A DNA stretch of 34,884 bases from Gemmatimonadota bacterium (GCA_016712265.1 JADJRJ010000015.1:1-34884); one strand, 5' to 3'; positions 24,623 through 31,626 are shown, counted from the first letter of the stretch. Numbers and translations: made by a program. The notes: a model not told the origin generated them from the sequence alone.

Positions 24623-24744
24623 CAGTCCTCCCAACCCTCGGCCTGGGCGCACTCGATGTGCGCCTGCTCGTCGTCGCCGTAGGCCACCACCGGGTCGTCC
24701 GGGTAGTCGCCCTCACCACACAGGTCGCACTTCAACTTAGCCAT
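24622..24744 (-). CDS. Zinc-type small protein, 40 residues
   Basis: Intact frame, ATG 24744 after GAGGAGGACTG, TGA at 24622-24624. MAKLKCDLCGEGDYPDD, then VVAYGDDEQAHIECAQAEGW: CxxC plus HxxC, the same arrangement as the 51-residue protein at 24333-24488. Both end in an acidic stretch. Likely a single-zinc adaptor; function unknown. Confidence 0.65.
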   Translation of the reverse strand: MAKLKCDLCGEGDYPDDPVVAYGDDEQAHIECAQAEGWED

Positions 24745-25227
24745 CAGTCCTCCTCGCAGCAGTCCGGGATCAGCATCCCGTCGTAGTTGGTCACCTTGTG
24801 CGGCTGCCCCTCGCGGATCTCCTCCCCGCAGGAGGCACAGGTCCCGAGTACCACAGTCCTCAGCCCTTCCGGCGCATCGTCGAGAGCGACGGGCGGGTGC
24901 CCGCGCCGGGGTCCTGGCGCCGAGTACGCGCCTTACGCGCGCCCGTCTTCGGGGCGGCCGTACGGGTCGCCTTTGCGCGCGCCGCGGGACGATGCCGGTA
25001 CGGCGCGCCGGGACGTCGAACCACACCCCGTTCACATCCTCGAACAGGGCGACGCGCATAAGGAAGGATGTCCCCCGTGCGCGGGGTGGGCGCGGGAAAG
25101 AAGGCGGTGTCGCGCGGGCGCCAGGAGCAGTCGCCATCGAGTTCCAGACGCGCGCAGAGGGCATGGAGATCCCGTCCGGCCGTGAGGCCCGGTAGCCTCG
25201 CTGGACGTTCGAGACTACCGTGTTCAT
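24744..25227 (-). CDS. Hypothetical protein with basic tract and C-terminal Cys motif
   Basis: ATG at 25227 follows GATCGGAGGACGAG, the first gene left of the control region. The N-terminus reads MNTVVSNVQRGYRASRPDG; later, in other frames, VALFEDVNGVWFDVPARR, a Lys/Ala/Arg tract AKATRTAAPKTGARKARTR, and the C-terminus CASCGEEIREGQPHKVTNYD with IPDCCEED. Three or more slips. About 160 residues. The histone-tail-like tract and CxxC...CC zinc site suggest nucleic-acid binding. Being first behind the control region it could encode a regulator, but this is speculation. Confidence 0.45.
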
Positions 25228-25268
25228 CTCGTCCTCCGATCGTCGCCGCCGTCTCGGCGGCTAGGCTT

Positions 25269-25297
25269 AGTCTAGCGTAAGACGCTCTAGGCGTCTA
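25269..25297 (-). promoter_or_regulatory. Operator-bearing promoter 7 (TAGACG-17-TAGACT)
   Basis: TAGACG at 25297-25292, 17-base spacer, TAGACT at 25274-25269; palindrome GACGC-CTAGA-GCGTC. It is the last promoter before the first gene of the leftward early block (ATG 25227). Its upstream edge touches the 3' end of the tRNA-like gene. Confidence 0.85.
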
Positions 25298-25298
25298 G

Positions 25299-25361
25299 CG
25301 CTCTCGCGGGAGTCGAACCCGTCCCGGTCCCGAGGGACCGGCCTACCGGCTAGGTCGAGCG
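25299..25361 (-). tRNA. tRNA-like gene, shortened
   Basis: The minus strand shows a T-arm ACGGG-TTCGACT-CCCGC, a D-arm GACC-TAGCCGGTA-GGCC containing the GG pair, and an acceptor in which CGCTC pairs with GAGCG (25357-25361 and 25299-25303). A perfect hairpin CCGGTCC...GGGACCGG occupies the anticodon arm, but its loop is too short, as if bases were lost. At 63 bases it is about ten short of a normal tRNA. It is either a tRNA with deletion errors or a degenerate one; anticodon not assignable. Confidence 0.5.
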
Positions 25362-25363
25362 TC

Positions 25364-25382
25364 CGACGGTTATCACCCGTCG
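25364..25382 (-). ncRNA. Anticodon-arm-like stem-loop (GAT loop)
   Basis: On the minus strand CGACGG-GTGATAA-CCGTCG is a perfect 6-bp stem with a 7-base loop. The loop has T in the second place, GAT in the anticodon place and A after it, as in tRNA-Ile(GAT). The flanks do not give convincing acceptor or T arms, so this may be the remains of a second tRNA or a different small RNA element. Confidence 0.35.
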
Positions 25383-25477
25383 TCAGTCGAGACTCCTCCC
25401 CGTTCCGTTCCCTCTACCGTTCTCGTATTCGAGCCGGGCGCGCTCCGTTTACGCGCCTCGCTCGGTTCCGGTAGGTC

Positions 25478-25509
25478 GGACGGGTCTCGGCTTCGAGACA
25501 GACCCGTCC
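25478..25509. terminator. Strong hairpin in the control region
   Basis: Arms GGACGGGTC (25478-25486) and GACCCGTCC (25501-25509) pair perfectly, and the inner bases TCG/CGA extend the stem. It lies between promoters 25680 and 25269 and could end short transcripts from the right-hand promoters. No T run on either side; an A/T-rich patch follows at 25530-25546. Confidence 0.45.
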
Positions 25510-25679
25510 CCTATCTTCGCGGGGATCGACTTTTGAGTTTTCAAGGTACCGCCGGTCCGGAGCCTTCGGCTAGGCGCCGCGCGCTCCGTCCTCCGTTCGC
25601 CTAGCTCGCGGGTCCTCCCGCGCCTCTCGCCTCCTCTCGTCCGCCCCGTCCCGGGGCCGTTCCGTTCCTTACCGGGCCT

Positions 25680-25708
25680 AGCCTAGCGGAAGACGCTTTC
25701 GGCGTCTA
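25680..25708 (-). promoter_or_regulatory. Operator-bearing promoter 8 (TAGACG-17-TAGGCT)
   Basis: TAGACG at 25708-25703, 17-base spacer, TAGGCT at 25685-25680; palindrome GACGC-CGAAA-GCGTC. Within the gene-free region, so its transcript begins with about 400 bases of noncoding RNA that includes the tRNA-like structures. Confidence 0.8.
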
Positions 25709-25820
25709 GTCCGAACCTTTCTCGGCTCCTCCGAGCGCCGGGCGCGCCTTACGCCTTCCCGTACGTCCGGGGGATCGGGCCGGTTTCCCTCGCGGGGCCG
25801 TTCCCTTAACCTCGGTCCGA

Positions 25821-25849
25821 ACCTTACCGTAAGACGCGCCGGGCGTCTA
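25821..25849 (-). promoter_or_regulatory. Operator-bearing promoter 9 (TAGACG-17-TAAGGT)
   Basis: TAGACG at 25849-25844, 17-base spacer, TAAGGT at 25826-25821; palindrome GACGC-CCGGC-GCGTC. The -10 is the weakest of the family. Confidence 0.7.
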
Positions 25850-25918
25850 GCCCCGGCCCTCGCCTTCCCTCTCGGCCCTCCGGCCCCTCCGTCCGGCCCG
25901 TCGAGCCGAACAAGACAC

Positions 25919-25948
25919 AGTCTAGACCGTAGACGCCATCCGCGTCTA
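25919..25948 (-). promoter_or_regulatory. Operator-bearing promoter 10 (TAGACG-18-TAGACT)
   Basis: TAGACG at 25948-25943, an 18-base spacer, TAGACT at 25924-25919; palindrome GACGC-GGATG-GCGTC. The right-most member. The transcript up to the next promoter is strikingly purine-rich with several GGAGG-like runs but no start codon. Confidence 0.75.
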
Positions 25949-26239
25949 GCCCGAGTTACACCGGATCGGCGAGTCGCCTGGTAGATTGGTTGAGTGGCGT
26001 ACCCCGCGGTCGGGCGCGTCGCGCCGTGTCGCGAGATAGAGGAAGACGCGCGTACGCGCGCGGTACCTCTCCGGATCTCGCCGCCCGAGACGCGGCGCGC
26101 CTACGCGCGGAAGAGGAACCGCGCGCCCGCGTAGAGACGGGGAGGAGGGGGCTTTAGGGGAGGGGGAGGGGTAGACGCGACGCGCGCGAGCGCGAACACG
26201 CGCGCAATCGTAGGCGGGCGCGGAGGCCGGCGCGCGCAG

Positions 26240-26744
26240 TCAACTTCCCTCAGGGAAGTTCAAAGTGGCGAACTCGCCCCAGTGTTCGATAGCGGCCGCA
26301 TCGTACGCTCGTGCGGCCTCGGCCTCGTCCGCGTAGTATCCGATGATGCAGGTTCCGCGTGGCGCCGCGCCTGTGCGAACTCGCCACTTCTTGCGGCGCG
26401 TGGATGAGACACCTCGATACCGCGACGTCCGGCCGCTCTTGGCGATCGCGGAGTTTCCCGCGGTTTGCGGAAGCGTGGCCCGGCCGAAGGTTGACTCGTC
26501 GGTTATCAAGGCCGTCGTGGTTTATGTGGTCGAGAAGAACTCCGCGGCGGGCGCCATACACCATCCGATGGAGCGACTGCCCGCGCGGGCCGAACACATA
26601 CAGCGTGTTGCCAGCGCCGTTCTTCTCAACGCGAAACGTGTAGCGCTCAAACAGAAAGTCAAACTCACTATCGACAATAGTCTCTTTCCCATCAGGGAAC
26701 ACCCAGATGGAGTGTTGCAACGGGTCGTAGTCTCGAAAGCTCAT
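26240..26744 (-). CDS. HNH-AP2 homing-type endonuclease (one frameshift)
   Basis: ATG at 26744 opens MSFRDYDPLQHSIWVFPDGK. The HNH core reads SLHRMVYGARRGVLLDHINH then DGLDNRRVNLR, with the paired histidines and Asn. After one slip near 26500 an AP2 DNA-binding domain follows: SRYRGVSSTRRKKWRVR, IGYYADEAEAARAYDAAAI and GEFATLNFPEG, ending in TGA at 26240-26242. About 167 residues, the usual size of phage HNH-AP2 enzymes. It stands alone between the late terminators and the early control region, a typical place for a free-standing mobile endonuclease. Confidence 0.85.
26242..26260 (-). terminator. Hairpin at the end of the HNH-AP2 gene
   Basis: AACTTCCCT-C-AGGGAAGTT (26242-26260) is a perfect 9-bp palindrome overlapping the last codons and stop of the HNH-AP2 gene. 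Coding sequence and a likely transcript end share the same bases. No long T tract follows. Confidence 0.45.
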
Positions 26745-26751
26745 AGCGCCT

Positions 26752-26757
26752 ACTATA
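26752..26757 (-). promoter_or_regulatory. -10 box of a probable leaderless promoter
   Basis: On the minus strand GCTATAGTAG (containing TATAGT, 26757-26752) lies only seven bases before the ATG at 26744, so transcription would begin at or next to the start codon. No Shine-Dalgarno and no good -35 are present. The same GCTATAGTAG string occurs in the promoter at 158-186. Confidence 0.5.
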
Positions 26758-26815
26758 GCGTATCAGGGGAGGGAAGATTAGTCACCCGGCGCGCGCCATT
26801 CTATACGCGCGCACA

Positions 26816-26897
26816 GCCGTTCCAGGAATGGAACGGCCCCGCCCGTCCCTCGGAGGTGGGACGGTGACGTGGCGAGCACACACTGGCGGGGCCGTTC
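26816..26897 (-). terminator. Nested hairpin array after the late genes
   Basis: Three overlapping palindromes: GCCGTTCCA/TGGAACGGC (26816-26824, 26829-26837); GAACGGCCCCGCC/GGCGGGGCCGTTC (26831-26843, 26885-26897); and, inside that, CGTCCC/GGGACG (26844-26849, 26858-26863). The first two share GAACGGC, so they are mutually exclusive. Placed behind the holin gene, they probably end late transcription. No T tract, so the mechanism may differ from a classic intrinsic terminator. Confidence 0.6.
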
Positions 26898-26984
26898 GGT
26901 TGGTGGTCGACCTCATGCGGTCAGGGCCGGAATCCCGTTACGCAGAGTCGTCGCGTCGACCTCCTGATAACTAAGCGTACCGGC

Positions 26985-27275
26985 TTAGCCCAACTCCGTC
27001 GAGCCCGTAGCTCCGCCCCGCACATTCGGGCGGACGCGCCATTGGTGCTTGGCGTTGTAGGACGTGAGGAAACCGATTACGGCCGGGATGAGCGGGTAGA
27101 GAATCGCCTCCAACCAGTCGGGAATGGTCGCGCTGATCAGCTCGTTGTCGGAGCCGGTCGCGAGGTTCGTGATGAGTAGCGCGAGGAAGCCGGCCACATA
27201 GCTACCGACAGTAGCTGCGGTGACCTTCGGCTCGATCTTCCGGGTGTTGGCCGGTTCGGGGTTGATGACAGTCAC
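26985..27275 (-). CDS. Holin-like membrane protein
   Basis: Intact 96-residue frame; GTG at 27275 overlaps the endolysin stop (GTGA). After a hydrophilic start (MTVINPEPANTRKIEPKV) there are two membrane segments, about residues 22-40 (ATVGSYVAGFLALLITNLA) and 53-72 (WLEAILYPLIPAVIGFLTSY), then a basic tail KHQWRVRPNVRGG. Size, topology and position behind the endolysin fit a phage holin. After the TAA at 26985-26987 the same frame stays open for 19 further codons (SYQEVDATTLRNGIPALTA), perhaps a lost small gene. Confidence 0.75.
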   Translation of the reverse strand: MTVINPEPANTRKIEPKVTAATVGSYVAGFLALLITNLATGSDNELISATIPDWLEAILYPLIPAVIGFLTSYNAKHQWRVRPNVRGGATGSTELG

Positions 27276-27975
27276 AGTCCGAGTCCCTTTCTGGTAGCGG
27301 GTCCAACGATTCCATCGACCGTCAGCCCGGCGGCCTTCTGGAAGTATTCGACGCGCGCCTTGGTGGCGGCGCCAAAGTCGCCGTCTTCCACCAGCGGCGT
27401 CAGGCTTGGGTACCAGCAGTTGAGGACCCGCTGCAGCTCCTTGACAGCCTCGCCCTGCATCCCGTACTCCAGGAACGGCGAGGACGTGAGGGCCGGTGCG
27501 CCCTTTGAAGCGACACCCCGGACCCAGTTGGCAGCCGCGCGGACCGCGGCCTCATTGTCGCAGATCTCCACGTGCATCTCGTCGGCGGTTGGGAAGTCAC
27601 CGCCCCAGCGAACCACATTCTTCAGCTCAGCGCAGATTTGCCGGATTTCCCGGACCTGCGGCGCGGTGAATGTACCGCGCTTCCCGTTGGGATGGCGCGT
27701 GGCATTCCCATCAGTCGCGGTCGCGCTCGCGTGACAGGGAAGCGCGTCAGGATGGCGACGTTCGGCCGGTGAACGAAGCCCCAGTCATCCGCGGTGCCAG
27801 TCCTCGCGACGAGCAGCTCGACCAGCGGTGAACGCAGGTCAAGTAGCGGAACACCGTAGCTACGTCGCCCGAGCGGACGCCAGGAGCGAACTCCTCGCCG
27901 GCCACGACGAGCGCGTCAGGCCGCCGAAGTCAGCCGGGACGCGGCGGCGGTCCAGCCGACGTAAGACCTGTCCAC
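27272..27975 (-). CDS. Endolysin: M15 peptidase plus peptidoglycan-binding domain (frameshifted)
   Basis: GTG at 27975 follows GGGAGGAATT. The N-terminal lead (VDRSYVGWTAAASRL, FAPGVRSGDVATVFRYL) precedes the VanY/M15 core: WGFVHRPNVAIL, then a damaged HAS...T..D block corresponding to SHASGTAID (first zinc His and Asp), NATRHPNGKRGTFTAPQ, and DFPTADEMHVEI with the second zinc His. The C-terminus FLEYGMQGEAVKELQRVLNC, DGDFGAATKARVEYFQK and VDGIVGPATRKGL is a PG_binding_1 repeat. About 234 residues, four or so slips in the first half. It would cut cross-links or D-Ala bonds in the cell wall. Confidence 0.8.
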
Positions 27976-28043
27976 AATTCCTCCCGTGGCGCGGGAGCAG
28001 CTCGATCGCGCCCGTAGCCCCTCTCTTGTCCGGTGGGTGCCCG

Positions 28044-28499
28044 TTAAGCCGACGTGGCGATGCGCCGGTTCCGGGCGAGGTTGCGGTACGCCGCGTAGCC
28101 GCATGGCGGTTATTGAGCGCTGGCGCGTCTCCCGCGGCGGAGCAGTAAGCCGCGGTGCCGGTGACGACGTCCCAGTGGCGTGTCGAGCCAAAAGTAATAC
28201 GCTGGCGGCGTTCTGCGGGGTGATCGATCCGCTCGGCGCTCCGCTGCCCATGACCGGCGAGGACTGCGCCGGAACGCCCTTGACCAGGCCGGACGACCAG
28301 CGCTCCACGATGATGCCGTGCTGCCCGGTCGTCCCAAACCACGACACAGACACGTTCATCGAGCCGGGGCTGACTGGCCCGACCTCGCCGACGAACTGCC
28401 AGCACTCGGCCTTCCCAGACGCGCGGATTGTGGGTGCGGTGGCGAAGGTCAGGCCCCGCGTCACGCCGCCGATGGCAGGCGAATCAGGTCAGGTTCCAC
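28044..28499 (-). CDS. Probable minor tail protein (frameshifted)
   Basis: GTG at 28499 directly follows the upstream stop. Joined across slips: GLTFATAPTIRASGKAECWQ, FVGEVGPVSPGSMNVSVSWF, GIIVERWSSGLVKGV, ITFGSTRHWDVVTGTAAY, then GYAAYRNLARNRRIATSA and TAA at 28044-28046. About 150 residues, beta-rich, without a signal peptide. It sits between the tail hydrolase and the endolysin, where actinophages carry minor tail or structural proteins. No specific family recognised. Confidence 0.45.
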
Positions 28500-28502
28500 G
28501 CC

Positions 28503-30322
28503 TTAACCGATGACCTCGCCCGGCGACGGCGTGAGCTTGGCGTGGTCGTCGTCGGTGCGGCGTGCCAGTTACGCGTACGAGGTGACCAGGGTCGGCCGGA
28601 CCGTGCCGGGCGTACGCGAGGGCGGCGTGTAGCCAGACAGGGCCGGCAACACGTCATCGAGCATCGGCCCGAACGCGCCGTCAATCTCGTGACCAATGCC
28701 GGGTGGGGTCTTCTGGGTCGTGGTGAAGCCTTGGCCGGCATAGTACGCGCGCGCCGCGCGCGGCATCCGCTAACGCGGCGAAGCCATCATCAGCGTAAGG
28801 TGCCGTCATCGCGGCCGCCAGTCACCCAGTGCGGCGGGTGCGGCGCGAGATGGCGCGCTCGGCGCAACCCAAGTCACCTCGGGCGTCCCGCCGCCGCCGA
28901 GGATCAGCGCCCCGCCGCCGCTGAATCGAGACGAGTACTTGGGCAAGAACAGCTGCGTAATGAACTGCGCCCCACCCGAGTAGCCCGACAACCAGATCTT
29001 GCTAAAGTCAATGTTGTACTCGTTGCACAGGTAGGTCAGCAACTCAGTCCAGCGCCCCAGACATGGTACTGGCCGGCCAGTCCGCGCGAGTCGGTGAAGC
29101 TCTGGTTGGTGGCGTCCACCATAGTGGCCGGCGCGGGACCCTCCTCCACAATCGGCTCGAAGCCGGTGAAGAAGTCGAAGAACATGGGGTCCGCCTCGGC
29201 GGTAACCGGCACCGAGTAGGTCACGTACGCCGCGATCGGCCCGGCCAGCGCGGTCGGCGTCCAGATGGATCGGCCGCGTAGAAGCATTCTCGCGCGCCCC
29301 GCAGTAAATCGCGGTACACGGTGATGATAGGCGTGCTCAGGGTCCGCCCAGGACAGGCCGTTGTGGTACGGAGTACCAGAACGACTGTTTTGATAAGGTT
29401 GGCGCCGGAGAAGGTGAAAGTTCAGCGCGCGCTCGGACGTGGCGTTGACGAGCAGGTCCGGACTCCGCGAAGCTTCGCCCAGGGTCCCCAGCAGCATCCA
29501 CATGGGTCGCAGGGCGACCGTGGCCGAGCCCAGAGTCAATCGGCATGCGCGCCGTAGCGCCGGTGAACGTGCCGCTGGCGGCGGCGTCGCCAGGGACACC
29601 ATCGTCTTGTTCGCCGATGACGTCGAGACGAAATGCCCGCATCGGTGCGCCGAAGGGTGGCCATCAAGTTCGCGCTCACGGCGATGCAGTCGAGCGGAAG
29701 TCAACCGCGACGTACACAAACCCCAAGTAGTTAGCGTCGCGGCGGCGGTCGTCGTCAGGGTCAGCGCCGTCCCGCCGAGAAACCGATATGGCGCCCCAGG
29801 TGCGATGAGGCGCGAGCCCGTGGCGTCTTGGCGAGGCGGTAAATCAACTGCGGCCAGCCACGGGGTTGCCAGTCGGAACGGCCGACGTCCGGACGCCGCC
29901 GAGGTGACCGACGCGATATCGGTCGTGTCGGCATTCGGCGTGATTGTGGCGCCATCGGTAAGCGCGACGACCCTGGGCGGGCCAGACGTGCCGCCGCCTC
30001 CTCCGCCCGTGACGGCGATGTGGATATCACCAGCCGGGTCGTCATAGGTCAGCGTGCCGCCCGAGTCGATTATGAGGTGCGCCGCTATGTGGTCCATCAG
30101 AGCCTCATAGTCAACCCCGGTCGCGCCGGTCGCCGTGAGGGTGAGGGCCTTTGCGGCGCTGTTGTAGTTGACCGTGATGCCGGTTCCAGCGATCAGCTTC
30201 TGCGCCAGGGCGTCCAGAGCAATCTCGGGAATGGTGTTCGCCCGCGCCAGCATGCTGAGGAATGCAGTGTGCCAGCCCGGCTGCCCGATCGAGGGCGCGG
30301 GGATCTGCTCTAGGATCGCCAT
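28503..30322 (-). CDS. Tail protein with C-terminal alpha/beta-hydrolase (frameshifted)
   Basis: ATG at 30322 follows GTAAGGAGATGAA. The first 130 residues are clean and typical of tail-fibre starts (ILEQIPAPSIGQPGWHTAF, GITVNYNSAAKALTLTATG, DYEALMDHIAAHLIIDSGG, a Gly run). The middle is beta-rich over many slips (TDIASVTS, WMLLGTLGEAS, LLVNATSERALNF, NGLSWADPEHA). The C-terminal part reads DSRGLAGQYHVWGA, LLTYLCNEYNIDFSKIWLSG then GYSGGAQFITQLFLP (GxSxG nucleophile), and ARAYYAGQGFTTTQKT with GIGHEIDGAF (catalytic His context), resembling PHB-depolymerase/feruloyl-esterase-like hydrolases. About 600 residues if one gene; it could be two. Confidence 0.6.
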
Positions 30323-30344
30323 TTCATCTCCTTACGCGGGAGAA

Positions 30345-30371
30345 GGGGGCCGCCTTACGCAGGCGACCCCC
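30345..30371 (-). terminator. Intrinsic terminator between tail genes
   Basis: Arms GGGGGCCGCC (30345-30354) and GGCGACCCCC (30362-30371) pair except for two central bases, loop of seven. On the minus strand the hairpin is followed by TTCTC. It lies between the stop at 30388 and the start at 30322. Confidence 0.6.
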
Positions 30372-30387
30372 TCCTCTCAGCGGGTGA

Positions 30388-30744
30388 TCAGCGGGTCTCG
30401 TCCGACAGGTTCGACGAGCCCTCGGGCTGCGACGGGGCCTGGCCGGACTCCTCCGGGGTGACCACAGGGTCGGCCGCGCGTCCCGCGAGCGGGTCGGCCG
30501 GTCCGAGGTTCGCCCCGCCGTCGGGGTTGATCGGAGCGCCGGTCAGGGCGTCCTTCGGCGCGTGGCTCGGGGCACCCTGGAGACGCCGCTCCAGCTCGTG
30601 CACCCGGTCCCAGATGGCGGCGGCGTCGTTCTCGTCGTTGTCCTCGCGGAACGCCACGACCTTCTCGATGGCCTGGTCCAGGGCGTCCAGCGCCTCATCG
30701 GTCTTCGGCTGCGACTGGGCGTCGGACTGGGTGGGCTCGGTCAC
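30388..30744 (-). CDS. Hydrophilic hypothetical protein, 118 residues
   Basis: GTG at 30744 is preceded by CAGGAGGAAAT. The frame is intact: EPTQSDAQSQPKTDEALDAL, then DQAIEKVVAFREDNDEND and AIWDRVHELERRLQGA, with a long Pro/Gly/Ser/Glu-rich tail ending SSNLSDETR. A central helix with a heptad feel (IWDRVHELERRL) may form a coiled coil; the rest is probably disordered. It could be a virion or assembly linker protein. Not recognised. Confidence 0.6.
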   Translation of the reverse strand: MTEPTQSDAQSQPKTDEALDALDQAIEKVVAFREDNDENDAAAIWDRVHELERRLQGAPSHAPKDALTGAPINPDGGANLGPADPLAGRAADPVVTPEESGQAPSQPEGSSNLSDETR

Positions 30745-30791
30745 ATTTCCTCCTGGTGTTTCTGGGGCTACCGCCCTCTTCATCATACCGG

Positions 30792-31397
30792 TTAAGACCA
30801 CGCCACGATGCTATCAGTGCCGTCCGGAGTTAGCACCGTAATGTTCTCTGGGCTGGTGCCCTCGGGGCAAGCGGGGCCAGACGTCACCCTTGCGGGCCGC
30901 GGGGGCCAGTGCCCCCAGAGTCCCGCGGCCCAGCCGGACCCGGTGCACCGTCAGCGCCAACCAGGCCGGGGACGCCAGCGCCCCAGGGGCCCCAGCCACT
31001 CCAGCAGCCCCGGCGGCCCGTCAGCCTGCGCGGTCCGGAAGCGCCAGGAGGGCCAGGAGAACCAGCCACGCCAGAGCGCCCCGGATCGATGGAACCGGCA
31101 GCGCGAACAGATGGCGCGCGGCGCATGCGTCGCGGTGCGAGAGAATCGATCCGTCATCGCACCAGCGCGGATGGCGGATGCGAGAATCGAAGCGCGCGGT
31201 TCGGCCGTGGCGGAAGTTGCGTGGCGAGTCGCGACGGTTTGCGCGCCTTTAGCGACGGAAAGCGCTCGCTGCCCCAGAAACAGCCCCATGGCGAGGGTGG
31301 CCAACCCAACTACCGCTACCCCAGCCGGAGTCCATCCCGGAAGTCGTATCTCCTTACGGTGTTTGCGGGGCTCTTTTGAATGTGTCATCGTCGTCAT
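30792..31397 (-). CDS. Membrane-anchored collagen-like protein (frameshifted)
   Basis: The N-terminus (KEPRKHRKEIRLPGWTPAG) is basic and followed by a hydrophobic segment VAVVGLATLAMGLFLG, about residues 27-45. The C-terminal half contains Gly-X-Y repeats in more than one frame (AGSPGPPGASGP, GLVGADGAPGPAGP, GTGPRGPQG), as in phage collagen-like tail proteins, and ends SPENITVLTPDGTDSIVAWS with TAA at 30792-30794. About 200 residues. The start is ATG 31397 (or 31388), overlapping the upstream gene; an alternative ATG near 31333 follows AAGGAG. A membrane anchor on a collagen stalk is unusual. Confidence 0.55.
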
Positions 31398-31626
31398 CTT
31401 CTGTCAGCTCTTTTGGCTTACCATCAGGAAGATCCAACCCTCGTCTGGAATAGCCGCGCTCCAGGATATAGATCCAGCGATCCGCCGCTTTTATGTAATC
31501 TCTCGCCTCTCGGATATCTCGCCGAGACGCCCCGGCGCTTTTCGCTCGCGCAGCGAGCAAGCTGGACATCGCCGTAAGGATCAGGGCCAGACCGGTGAAT
31601 ATGGCGCTAATCCCCTCAGTGCTCAT
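31354..31626 (-). CDS. Small membrane protein, 90 residues
   Basis: Intact frame from ATG 31626 to TAA 31354-31356. One membrane helix near the start (ISAIFTGLALILTAMSSLLA, about residues 6-25) is followed by a cytoplasmic helical part (SRRDIREARDYIKAADRWI) and an acidic stretch. This resembles small phage membrane proteins placed in the lysis or tail module; the downstream tail could interact with other proteins. Not a named family. Confidence 0.65.
   Translation of the reverse strand: MSTEGISAIFTGLALILTAMSSLLAARAKSAGASRRDIREARDYIKAADRWIYILERGYSRRGLDLPDGKPKELTEDDDDDTFKRAPQTP

Larger units (their letters stand above)
25298..26239 (-). other. Control region without genes
   Basis: About 940 bases without any supportable coding frame on either strand. 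It holds three tandem operator-bearing promoters (25680, 25821, 25919), with a fourth (25269) at its left edge, a tRNA-like gene, several hairpins, and strong strand bias. From about 25380 to 25950 the plus strand is C/T-rich; from about 26040 to 26230 it turns G/A-rich with runs such as GGGGAGGGGGAGGGG. The part right of 25950 is rich in CGCG repeats. It may be the main early promoter region, and possibly an origin. Confidence 0.6.

Noticed and set aside
20005..25948. A CRISPR-like array of GACGC...GCGTC repeats
   Set aside because: Copies are spaced irregularly over kilobases, sit in intergenic gaps, and carry promoter boxes at fixed distance; there are no regular spacers and no cas genes.
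26020..26230. Integration site (attP) next to an integrase
   Set aside because: CGCG-rich repeats and palindromes are present, but no integrase or excisionase gene is in the window and no tRNA-gene 3' end match can be tested here.
30951..31397. Programmed frameshift in the collagen-like gene
   Set aside because: Slips are as frequent here as in housekeeping-type genes of the window, and no slippery heptamer with downstream structure was evident.
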